NCBI GenBank assembly: GCA_019279435.1
Contig: JAAALK010000287.1
Span: 70,559,144-70,623,143, forward strand
Length of the DNA: 64,000 nucleotides
Reading direction: 5' to 3'
Source: Zizania palustris
Lineage: Eukaryota > Streptophyta > Magnoliopsida > Poales > Poaceae
In this document: positions 1 to 10,150 of the stretch, in pieces
Numbering within the stretch: position 1 is the stretch's first letter
How the letters are laid out: the number at the start of each line of letters is the position of its first letter
Position numbers and translations under genes: made by a program
The notes under the pieces: generated by a model
The model's database searches: none
What the model saw: only the letters and a program-made list of their open reading frames with translations
Told to the model about the DNA's origin: nothing

Positions 1-243
1 CTACACCGACTTAGCAGAGTTGAGTTTTTGGTTTTGTGGGTGGAGCGAAGTCTTCTTGACTTCAAACTTGTGCTCCTAGCGAAGCCTGGTTTCAGAGCTG
101 TGAAATACCTCTGAACTAGACCTCTGAAGGGTGTGTTCGAAGCTTGTTCTGCAGGAGACTGAATTAAAACAGAAGGCTATTGTTAGCCTGAAATTTTAAA
201 AGCTCCCATTCACTCCCCTCTAGTTACCCTTTTCGGTCCAACA
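1..243 (+). mobile_element. 3' end of a Sirevirus-type Copia LTR (partial)
   Basis: The sequence ends in a C-rich block (CCATTCACTCCCCTCTAG) followed by TTTCGGTCCAACA, the same arrangement as the LTR end at 48038 of element 4. It also has the GAAGC/TTCGAAG words seen in that LTR. The base after CA is not a primer binding site but reverse-transcriptase coding sequence, so this is a solo LTR or 3' LTR inserted into the Copia pol that follows. The left boundary lies outside the window, so the target duplication cannot be checked. Confidence 0.65.
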
Positions 244-246
244 AGT

Positions 247-1563
247 TTCAAACAGATTTAAGGTGTTGATTATGAAGAAATGTTTTCGCCTGTCGCCATG
301 CTTAAGTCTATTCGGATCATCTTAGCTATTGCCACATTTTATGATTATGAAATATGGCAAATGGATGTCAAGACGACTTTCCTGAATAGAAACCTAAGTG
401 GGGATGTGTACATGAAACAACCTGAAGGTCTTGACGGTCCAAGAAATGATGGGAAAGTTTGCAAGTTGCTAAAGTTCATTTATGGATTGAAGCAAGCTTC
501 TCAGAGTTGGAATCTTCGTTTTGATGAGGTAGTCAAACTGTTTGGCTTCATCAAGAACAAAGAAGAACCTTGTGTTTACAAGAAGGCTAGTGGGAGCTCA
601 CTTGTATTTCTGGTCCTATATGTGGATGACATATTGTTGATCATAAATGATATTCCTTTGTTGAATGCAGTCAAGACTTCATTGAAAAACAGTTTCTCGA
701 TGAAAGATCTTGGAGAGGCATCATACATTCTGGGCATAAAGATCTATAGAGATAGATAAAAATAGTTAATTAGATTAAGAGAAAGTATGTACAATTACAA
801 GGTTTTGAAACGGTTCAAAATTCAGAATTCTTAGAAAGGTTTTCTGCCAATGTCACATGATATTTCTCTTAGTAAGACTCAGTGTGCCACGATCTTGTAT
901 GCCTCCGCAATTGGATCCATCATGTATGCCATGCTGTGTACAAGTCCAGATGTGTCACATGCTCTAAGTGTTACGAGCAGGTACCAATCGAACCCGAGTG
1001 AAAGTCACCGGGCTGTAGTAAAGAGTATCCTCAAGTACTTCATAAGGACTGAGGAAATGTTCCTAGTATACGGTGGTGAAGAGGAGCTCGTTGTAAGTGG
1101 TTACACGAATGCTAGCTTTCAAACCAATAATGATGATTCTCGATCGCAATCTGGTTTTGAGTTCTGCCTCAATGGAGGCATAGTAAGTTGGAAGAGTTCC
1201 AAGCAAAATACGATGGCCGATTCTACAACAGAAGTTGAGTATATCGCCACTTTAGAAGCTACAAAGGAGGTCGTTTGGATCAAAAAGTTTGTTTCTTAGC
1301 TGGGGGTTGTACCTAGTGCGTCCAGTCTAGTGGACCTCTATTGTGATAATAGTGGTGCCATTGCGCAAGCCAAGGATCCTAGATCACACCAGAAATCCTA
1401 ACATATACTTCGGCGATATCACCTAATCCACGAGATTATTGAGAGAGGTGATGTGAAGATTTGCAAGGTGCACACGGATTTGAACATGGTGGATCCGTTG
1501 ATGAAGCCTCTTCCACAGCCCAAGCATAAGGCGCATATGAGCTCCATGGGTATTAGATACTTG
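247..1563 (+). pseudogene. Copia reverse transcriptase and RNase H, 3' part of pol, broken
   Basis: Reverse transcriptase and RNase H of a Ty1/copia element, which copy element RNA into DNA inside virus-like particles. Visible are the block around QMDVKTTFLN, the YGLKQAS block and the catalytic YVDD at about 619-630. RNase H follows from about 850, with YASAIGSIMYA, the ADSTTEVEYIA block and CDNSGAIAQAKDP. The 5' half of pol is absent because the RT starts right after an LTR end. Breaks: a stop near 257, stops and loss of frame between 757 and 850, a stop at 1297-1299 and another near 1400. The last recognisable residues end near 1563. The wording of the conserved blocks suggests a Tork/Tnt1-like grass Copia, which is a judgement from memory. 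It is not functional. Confidence 0.85.
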
Positions 1564-2129
1564 CGTGAGTGAGTCATGTGTATGTGAAGATGCTAGTTGT
1601 CATCTCAAATTGTGTACTTATAGAGTCCTTGGACCTGAGATCGTCATTTGATTCTAGAATGTGTTGTGACACACTTAGATGCTTCCTAACGCTATTCCAT
1701 AACAGGGTAGTAATAAGGGTTGTTTTCAGGTGTGTTGTGAAACATGTCTTGGGATATGAGTAGTCAAGATGCAATTTACCCCTCCTAACAACGGGAGAGT
1801 CGTCTTAGGGCCCCTCGAGGTATTGGATTGGAAAAGTGCATGGTCATGCCACTATGACTAAGGAGTTAGTCATGATTTGAATCTGATACTCGATTGAGTG
1901 AAATGTCAAGTTAACCAATAAGGGTGGCACGTATCTCGCCTTGAGCTTGACTGACGGCGCGTGGTAAAGGGACTATTGCTTGCGTATATCAAGCTTCATG
2001 AAATTTGATTTTGTATGCTTTTGTGGTCAATATGTGTTGCTAGGTACCGCTATTGGTCAGGTAGTCAGAAATGGTTTCCAGTGAACAACCGTTAATATAT
2101 GAACCTATCGGGTCACACACTTAAGGGGA
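1564..2129 (+). other. 3' untranslated region of the Tork-like Copia
   Basis: No coding sequence is visible. The stretch runs from the end of the RNase H remnant to a short purine run (AAGGGGATGG, near 2124-2133) that would serve as polypurine tract next to the 3' LTR. Short open frames in it on both strands have no recognisable content. Confidence 0.5.
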
Positions 2130-2274
2130 TGGATTAAAAACATGCGAAGAATTGGTTCTTGTGCAAGTGGGATATTGAAGGATATGCCTAAGAAAATTCC
2201 GTGTATTGAAAGTTCCGTTAGGATGTATCAGAAGTTCCGGTTATTTTATGGTCTCGATACAGAGAAAAATGTTG

Positions 2275-2483
2275 CTTCGGAAGTTCCGATATGGTATCGG
2301 AAGTTCCGACGAGCTAGAAGTTTTGATTAAAAATCAAGGATTTTTGTACTGATCGGAAGTTCCGATATGGTATCGAAAGTTCTGAGGTGGGCGATAACAA
2401 ATTAGATCTGTTACGTGTCGTACTATATCGGGATACCTAAAATACCCTGTCGGAAGTTCTGATCCAGGATCGAAAGTTCTGAC
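2275..2483 (+). promoter_or_regulatory. Array of TCGGAA-N-TTCCGA boxes in the U3 of a Copia LTR
   Basis: Boxes with arms TCGGAA and TTCCGA around one spacer base recur, often in pairs separated by TATGGTA or TCCAGGA. Good copies lie at about 2275-2309 and 2352-2364; decayed copies continue to 2483. They sit 70-280 bp upstream of the TATA box, where enhancer elements would be expected. Confidence 0.55.
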
Positions 2484-2554
2484 CTGGGAAAACATATTGG
2501 ATCTGTTATGGTTTTGAGGTTTTTGAGATAGACACGACCAGGGGCTCTTAGCCC

Positions 2555-2561
2555 TATAAAA
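2555..2561 (+). promoter_or_regulatory. TATA box of the Copia LTR
   Basis: CCCTATAAAAGGAG is a strong plant TATA context inside the LTR, downstream of the box array. Transcription would start about 30 bp further on. Confidence 0.6.
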
Positions 2562-2900
2562 GGAGAGGAGGAGGACGTCTTGGAACCAAGGAATAAGCCT
2601 AGATTAGACCTAGCCACCAAATACTCCTCTACTTCCTTTCTTGATATCAATCATTGAGATCAAGGATCCCTATCTCTCACGTGCAGTGCTAGCACGCTGC
2701 CGTGGGAGGTTCTCCATCCATGTACAGGGCTCCGTGGAGGCGTATCTCCAATAGCGACGCTCGTGGACATCTTCTTCCTCTGCACCTAGCGCGCCTCGTG
2801 CTAGAAAGTACCGATACATGATCTCGCACGTGCATGAGTCTTGGGCTTAGGGCATAAATTTTGAATTTGCTGGCTAGCGTAGCTCCCCTATTCCCCAACA

Positions 2901-3971
2901 CACGATGGCATATGCGGGACACACCAGTCGGCCCAAAAAATGAAATGGTTACTTCGGAGGGCAGGATACTTTTGGATGACCATGGTGGAAGACTGCATAA
3001 GATATTATAAGAGGTGTTAGGATTGCCAGAAATTTGGAACCGTCCGAAGGGCACCCGCATCGGCAATGAACTCGATAATCAAACCCCGTTCCTTCAGGGG
3101 ATGGGGTATCAATATGATCGGCCAAATCTACCCGGCGTCAAGCTCACAAGTTCATAATAGCATCCACTGATTATTTCACGAAATGGGTAGAGGTCGTTCC
3201 ACTCAAGAAAATCACATCTGTCGATGCCATCGAATTCATTAGGGAACATATAATATATCAGTTCAGAATCCCACACACTATCACCACGTATCAAGGGACA
3301 ATTTTCGTGGCGGGGGAATTTTAGCAATTCGCAGTTGGTATGGGGATCAAGCTCTTAAATTCATCGCCGTATTACGAACAGGCTAATGGTCAAGCAGAAG
3401 CATACAATAAGAGTTTGATCAAGTTAATAAAGCGTAAGATCAATGAAAAGTCGATGCATTGGAATCGGTCCTTATCGAAAGCACTTTGGCTTTTCAGATG
3501 GCACGTCAGAGATCCACTCGAGTGCCACCATATCAGTTAGTCTATGGCCATGAAGTAGTATTTCCGTGGGAGAATAACATCGGCTCAAGTAGGATCACGT
3601 TACAATACCAACTCACAACCGATAATTATTATAATTTGATGACGGATGGTCTAGATGACCTAGCGCAGATCTGATTCAGAGCCCTCGAAAAAGTTGAAGA
3701 AAACAAAGCAAGAGTTGCCAGGTTCTATAATAAGGTGGTGCCGAAATTGTTTGAACAAGTAGAGCTCATATGGAAACTTATCCTACCGATCGGGTCTAAA
3801 GACAATTGGTTCGATAAGTGATCCCCAAATTGGGAGGGACCATTTCGGATACATCGAGTGGTGCCTAGCAACACCTATTTGCTCGAAGGACTGGACGGAG
3901 AAGTAGTCAGGAAAGCATTGAACGGGAAATATGTGAAGAAATATTTCCCAAGCATTTGGATAAACGCTTAG
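2901..3971 (+). pseudogene. Gypsy integrase, degenerate
   Basis: Integrase part of a Ty3/gypsy polyprotein. The N-terminal zinc finger is recognisable from 2901 (H..ICGTHQ, then Cys residues near 3010-3025, one codon now a stop). The core follows with STDYFTKWVEVVPLKK (about 3166-3213) and GIKLLNSSPYYEQANGQAEAYN (about 3343-3408). The C-terminal part (EGPFRIHRVV, ending at 3971) follows. Frameshifts and stops separate these pieces (around 3100-3160, 3323, 3540, 3674 and 3820). The catalytic Asp of the second motif appears lost (TTYQGT where the family has TTDQGT). The start coincides with the end of the Copia LTR, so that Copia inserted into this Gypsy. It is the oldest-looking element here. 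Confidence 0.75.
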
Positions 3972-5126
3972 GAATCTATGCGCCAAAAAAGCCGATACTA
4001 GTGGTATCGCCTTTAAACAGCCGATGCAGAAGCATTGTACGCTAAGAGCACGAAATTCAAAACCAAATCATATGGAATTAGCAATATATTCAGTTTTCCA
4101 TATTACAAGGCAAGTATATTACAAGAAGAAAACTGCCTAGTGGGCTCCCTTCGGCTTTACCTTCAGATCGGCCTCCTCCACTGACAGTCGATTGAAGTTC
4201 CTCAATATGGTCAGCGATTCAGGACCACCTTCTATTCACCCATGCCATAGGAGTGGGGGCGCCAGCACCCAAGTTAGTGGTGGCTGATACCGACCCTTAT
4301 TGTATCGGCCGACTGCTAGATCTCACCAAGGGGCATCATGATCGTCGTCCTGCAAGAGGCAAGGTCAATCAAATGAAACAGAAGACAATGGAAACAAATG
4401 AAAAAGGGGAATCGAAGCATTTACCTCGGGGCCTGCATCAGCATCATCTAGGTGAAGCCGCTCCTAGTAAATCAATGAGGAAAAGTTGAAGATATGTTGC
4501 TTCAACTCGCTCCACCGTCGGTGGAAGGTGGTGGAAGTCGCCCGACAGGTCGTCCAAGAAATGAAATCTATAGTGCATATCGCATCGGTCATATGGGAAA
4601 GGCAATCCCAATCCAAGGCGCTCGTCACTCTCCCATGCCTTCAAATCTGACCAACACAAAATATATGGGGCAGGAGTTGACCGAAGCCCAACTGCCGGGA
4701 GAAGACCAATGGGTGGTAAAATTCATAGGAGGTCCGATGAGGGCATTCATCGGTAAAGTCGATAGGGAGCAAGCAAGGAGAGGTTGTGGCTAAGAATATA
4801 CAAAATGACTCTTTGTCCCGGGACACATGAGGCAAGACTAGCCAATGAGGGCGTTCATACTCCGACCGAGTAATACCCGAAGGGGAACCAGATGGTCCGA
4901 TCAGAGAACCCAAGGTAGAAGCTTTTGAAGAGAACAGACAAAGCCATGAAAGACAAAGAGAAGGCAGGGAATGATGTTGTCGCTTCGCCCAAGGAAGAGA
5001 AGTGGCGATAGGTGAGGACGACCAATTCAGGAAAATTGGCAAGAAAATGAGATTGGGCAAGGGGTTCCTACAATGACATCGATCATATAAACACATAGCC
5101 AAAGCTGGAGGAACCACTAGGGGCCT
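3972..5126. mobile_element. 3' tail of the old Gypsy, with antisense coding remnants
   Basis: The region follows the integrase stop and precedes the long LTR at 5127. On the minus strand two open frames (4659-4444 and 5117-4641) have protein-like composition, for example GLPFPYDRCDMHYRF near 4600. Tat-lineage Gypsy elements often carry an antisense ORF here, as the Gypsy at 48414-59698 does. I do not recognise a domain, and the frames are broken. Confidence 0.45.
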
Positions 5127-7210
5127 TGTAACGCCTTGATTTAATAAAATCGGGACTTTATTGAAATTCCATAGAAAATCATTAAAACAAGACGTTCATC
5201 ACACGACTGCACACAATACGCCAATCAATCATGGTTCGTCGACCATATTATTACAAAGGAGTTAAATAAAAGAAAAACTAATAAAATAAATCCTCTAGAT
5301 GAACACCTCCTTCCAGTCTCGTGCCTTGACTGGGTTGCTACTCCAGACCGTCATCCTCCTCGTAGTAGACTGCCTCTGGTGGTGTAAGTCAATGGGGGTG
5401 AGTACAATTGTACTCAGCAAGCCACCAAATGCAATTATAATGCAAGGTAATAACAAGGAAGGCAGTGGCTCATGTTTGCGGAAAAGTACAATTGTAAAGA
5501 ATTTAATGAGGTCAGGTTATTAGTACAGAATGTAAACATGTGTAATGCATCATCTTCTAACTCGAGGGGTACAGTCAGCCCACCCTCACTCAACAGTACT
5601 TACATGCCATGAATCATACAATCATTCATACAAAAGTAAACTAATTGCGGTGAACATTGTTCAACCCACCCTTTACCGTGGGCATGACTTTTCGAAAAGA
5701 TTATACTCTGATCAGAGACGTACTACTGTACCCACAAGGCACTCATTCCCGCACACCATAGTGTGTCGAGATGACACCACGTCACCCTGAAGGAACTCAT
5801 GCCAAAACCTTTAGCATGGAACACACCAATTCGATAACACCCTCTTATAGGTTTCATACGGTGCCCCGACGCGTCGAGCCAACACCGTACCCCCCCTTAA
5901 GCCTCGTCGGTACAAGCCACCCGCAGGTTGCCACTTGCCCCCTCCACTATGGTGCTTTAAGTTGGTACGATCCATACCTCCAGTTAGGACTTACTCACTA
6001 GATTTGTGGTTAGTACGAGTTTGTTTTACAACAGATCCCGCAGACCAGTCCTTATAGTGCCCCTGGTGTGACCAACCAATGCCCTATCTTGCACCCGGAA
6101 CCCACCATACTTATAACATAGCCAACTCCAACAGAATCCAGAGACGACAATAACGGGGAAATCATATAGTAGAATCCAACTATCTACGACTCGTTCTTTT
6201 ATCCTATAGCAGTTGTGTTGATACATTGGACACTAGCTAATATAATATTTAAAAAGTTACAAGGAGTTTAGGCTCAATAAGCATGGCTTGGGTTTACACA
6301 ACAAGGATGAGGATCTAATAAATATAATTTAAGGCTTGTGATTAACTAATGCAATATTGTAATTCCTATGTGTTATAGCGGTAATTATGAAAAACTGGAC
6401 TCAAATATGATCAACTTGGGGTTTGTGACTTGCCTTGATCAAGGAACGGTGAAGGAGGAACCTCGGGGTAGAACTCCGGATCCTCGACGGTGTCGTAGTC
6501 TTCACGATACGGAAAAATAAACACAGCGTTCAATAAACATTCAAAAAATAACAATACAAACATGTATGTTTATGGGTGGATTAAAATAGTGAAATGAAGT
6601 TATTATATCCTCTGAAATTATTTTTAATATTATTTTTGAGATTTCTGAATTTTCTCAAATGAAATAAACATTTACCCTAAAAGGGTTTTTAATTACTATT
6701 AAATAAGAATAAAATGCGTAAAATAAACCTACTGTTTTTATTGCATAAATGTGTAGAGAATAAAAAGACAAATTTTACAAAATTTGAATGGTAAAATTTG
6801 GAGTTAAATTGAGCAAGATATGAATTTTTAAAGTTTGAACTAATTTTTTGAATTTTATTTAAACAGAAAAATAGGCTCGGGTCCACGGTGAGCCAGGCCC
6901 ACCATGGACCCGCGCACTGTGCGCGTGGTCCGGGCCAATCTGGACTGCTGGATCCAGATCAGACGGCCAGATGTGAGGCGGGGGCGTTTAAGTGACAATC
7001 AACGGTCGATAATGCCCGATACCGCTTCGGCGAGATCTAAGGGCTCAGGTTAAATCCCATGGGGATTTAATCCTCACCACTCAGATGCGATCGCACGACT
7101 GAGAGATCGTCTCTCATGCACGCGGCACGGGGGGAGACCAAGGCCTTCATCCCCGGCTCCGGCGGTGGGACGATGAGCGGTACCGGCGACGGCGGTGGCC
7201 TAATGGCCTA
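5127..7210 (-). mobile_element. Partial long Gypsy-type LTR (3' part, minus strand)
   Basis: It starts TGTAACGCCTTGATTT at 5127 and is similar throughout to the left two thirds of the complete 3.4-kb LTR at 26691-30099 (shared blocks include the GTGAGTAC..GTACTCA region and the CCAGACC..GCGCACTG region). In the minus sense this is the 3' part. The other part is cut off at 7211, where element 2 begins. No coding sequence is seen in it. Confidence 0.65.
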
Positions 7211-8312
7211 TGTAGGATCGATGTGCCGACTAGAGGGGGTGAATAGGCGGTTTTTAAAATTAATTCAAATTTAATTAGCACTAGACTAGTTTTTAATGAA
7301 TTTTCTTATCTAGGCAAATGATTCTAGAGATAAGTGACAAACAACTAAGTCTAAAGGAGTGCAACCTAGGATGGCAAGGTCAAATTACTCTAAGAAGGTA
7401 AATTTGCTCAATTTAATTTGCTCAAAGTAAAGGGGACAAGAGACAACTAAATTTTAACCCGAGGTTCGAAAATTTGCCAATTTCCTACATCCTCATTGAG
7501 GCGAGTTTCACTTGACCACTCTCTTCACCAAGCCATGGATTCCTCAAGGAGGAATTAGCTTGAAGATGAGCCGGCACCGGAAGTGCAACTCACGGGCCTC
7601 GATCACTAGTGGTAGCTCTTCTCCACTCCGGATAGGCAAGCTCTGTCCTTCACAACCTCCCGAGTCTCCTCCACAACCTTCTTAGAGAGATCACCGGTTT
7701 CTTCTCTGAGCCGTCTAGGAGGTGGCAACCTCCAAGAGTAACAAGCTGCAATCAAAGCTAGGAGAAGACGATCAAATGCCAAAAAATGCAAATGCAATGC
7801 AATCTATTAATCACTTGATCACCCTTTGCTTCCCAACCACACTAGTGCTCAATTTAGTGCTCAATGGCGGGAGAGACTCTCTAGTGCTCAAGTATGCTCA
7901 AATGAGTGCCAAAAGTCTAGCAAAGGAGCAGTAGCAAGGGTTTATATAGCCACACACACAAATAGTAGCCGTTACAAGAGTTAGGTGGCTCTCTGCGCAA
8001 TGTCAGTCTGACCGCCCAACTTGGGCTGGTCGGACCGACCCCCACTACAACGGCTAGAAAACTAGCTGTTTTACTGATGTGACAGGGATACCCGGTCTGA
8101 CCAGCCATGCTGGCCCGGTCGGACCGGCCCTACCTAGTCTGACCGTCCATCGGCTCGGTCGGACCGATAGGGTCCCCGTCGGCTCTGTAAAACTACAGTT
8201 TTCAAACCCGCGCAAACTGGTCGGACTGACCCCCTGGCCGATCGGACCGCCCATCACAGGCCGGTCTGACCGGACCCACTTGGTCGGTCAGACCGCCAGG
8301 GCCAGAAGCACT
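7211..8312 (-). repeat. Element 2 3' LTR, distal part
   Basis: It starts TGTAGGATCGATG, the inverse of the LTR end next to the PBS. It holds a TATA box (GCTATATAAA on the minus strand, 7941-7950) and palindrome boxes at about 7990-8290. It breaks at 8312, and the homologous sequence resumes at 18645. The two parts total about 1,480 bp, close to the 1,451-bp LTR of element 1. Confidence 0.85.
8308..8312. repeat. Target site duplication of element 1, left copy (GCACT)
   Basis: GCACT directly precedes element 1 and recurs directly after it at 18640-18644. The flanks together rebuild a continuous LTR of element 2, so the insertion point is certain. Confidence 0.9.
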
Positions 8313-9763
8313 TGTAGGATCAATGTACCGACTAGAGGGGGGTGAATAGGCGGTTTTTAAAACTAATTCAATTTAGTTAAACAATAGACAAGGAACTTAG
8401 CCAATTTAAACAAACAACTAGATTCAATAGTGCAACATAGGATGGAAAGTATAAATTACTCTAAGTAGACAAATCTGCACAATTTAACTTGCTCAAATAA
8501 AAGAGACAAGAGACAACCGAATTTTATCCTGAGGTTCGGAAATTTGCCAATTCCCTACGTCCTCATTGAGGCGAGTTTCACTTGACCGCTCTCTTCACCA
8601 AGCCACGGATTTCTCAAGGAGAAATTAGCTTGAAGATGAGCCGGCACCGGAAGTGCAACTCTCGGGCCTCGATAACTAGTGGTAGCTCTTCTCCACTCCG
8701 GATAGGCGAGCTCCAACCTTCACAACCTTCCGGGTCTCCTCCACAACCTTCTTGGAGAGATCACCGGTTTCTTCTCCAAGCCGTCTAGGAGATGGCAATC
8801 TCCAAGAGTAACAAGCTGCAATCAAAGCTAAGAGATGACGATCAAGTGCCAAAATGCAAATGCAATGCTATCTATTCAATCACTTGGTCACTCCCTTTTT
8901 CTTCCCAACCTCACTAGTGCTCAAAATAGTGCTCAATGGTGGGAGAGACTCTCTTGTGCTCAAGTATGCTCAAATGAATGCCAAAAGTCTAGCAAAGGAG
9001 CTGTAGCAAGGGTTTATATAGCCACACACCCCAAAACTAGCCGTTACAAGAGTTATGAGGCTCTCTGCGCACTGTCGGTCTGACCGCCCATCTTGGGCCG
9101 GTCTGACTGACCCCAACTGCAATGGCTAGAAAACTAGCCGTTTACTGATGTGATAGGACACCTCGGTCTGACCGGCCATGCTGGCCCAGTCGGACTGACC
9201 CTACCCGGTCTGACCGGCCATCGGCTCGGTCGGACCGATAGAGCTCCCGTCGGCTCTGTAAACCACCATTTTTCCATCCCTGCGCAACCCGGTCGGACCG
9301 ACCCCCTGGCCGGTTGGACCGCCCAACACCAGCCGGTCTGACCTAACCCATATGGTCGGTCAGACCGCCAGGGTCAGACAACTCCAAAAGCTGCAATTGT
9401 GTTTCCAAGGAATTTTGCCAAAAAAGTAACTTTTGCAACAAACACACATGATCAAAAGATACTACATGCAATGCAAGTTGGCACTTGAAAATCAACTCAT
9501 AACCAAGATGCAACCCCTCTTTATAGTACGGCAAAAACAAAATTTAAACCTAGCCTAATTGATCGCTCCAAACACCTCGATCAATTTCTAGATTCCTTCA
9601 AACCTTTTGCCGTTGCTCTTTAATCGTCCAGATCTTCGGGTTTTCCATCTTGAGCTCCATTTGCGTGGGACCTACTCATTTCCTTCACACTTAAGAAAAA
9701 TATTAGTCCACAAACACGCGTTTGTCATTAATTACCAAAACTCACATGGGGCCTAGATCTTCA
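8313..9763 (-). repeat. Element 1 3' LTR
   Basis: Ends are TGTAGGATC at 8313 and GATCTTCA at 9763 (in minus sense TGAAGATC ... GATCCTACA). It is followed by the polypurine tract. TATA on the minus strand at 9013-9020. Confidence 0.9.
9079..9372 (-). promoter_or_regulatory. Palindromic GGTC-N-GACC box array in the U3 of element 1
   Basis: About ten boxes of the form CGGTC(T/G)GACCG lie between the minus-strand TATA (9013-9020) and 9372, about 60-350 bp upstream of it. The same array occurs at 7990-8290, 17952-18243 and, in part, 31264-31365. It matches the repeated CGG..CCG boxes described for Sirevirus LTRs. Confidence 0.75.
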
Positions 9764-10136
9764 ATCTCCCCCTTTTTGATAATTGATGACAAACATTCCA
9801 GAGATAAAGAAATATTTTAATGACAGTATCTACAATTAAGCGCAAAGCTCCCCCTGAAACAGTGATGGGGTGCAAATATGTGGAGCAAGATATGAGTTAT
9901 AAGAATACATAATTCCAAACACAATTCAAAAGTCCAATAAAGCAAAGCACATACGAGTTTTTCATAATACGAGCAAATAGTTCAAATTAAGTTCAACATG
10001 ACATGGAAAGCAAATAGAGTTCTTTAGACAACCAACCATAGAAAGATAGATATAAATATAGAGCAAACTATTTCTTTCTAAACTCCTTCTCCCCTAAACT
10101 TCTTATCTAATCTGCTTCTCCCCCTTTTGGCATCAA
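9764..10136 (-). promoter_or_regulatory. Polypurine tract cluster of element 1
   Basis: On the minus strand AAAAAGGGGGAGAT touches the 3' LTR (9764-9778). Further GGGGGAG copies lie at about 9849-9856 and 10123-10133. Several PPT copies before the 3' LTR are a Sirevirus hallmark. PPTs prime plus-strand DNA synthesis. Confidence 0.8.
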
Positions 10137-10150
10137 GAACCAAAAAGAGA

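Larger units (their letters stand above)
2130..2900 (+). repeat. 3' LTR of the Tork-like Copia
   Basis: The LTR probably starts TGGATTAAAAAC after the purine run and ends TTCCCCAACA. The right edge is well fixed because Gypsy integrase coding sequence resumes at 2901. It holds repeated near-palindromic boxes and a TATA box. The left edge is less certain (10-20 bp). No 5' LTR is in the window. Confidence 0.6.

Noticed and set aside
8054..8345. Open frames across the palindromic boxes (repeated GRTDR / GPVGP residues)
   Set aside because: The repeats are DNA-level boxes; the peptides only mirror them and occur on both strands.
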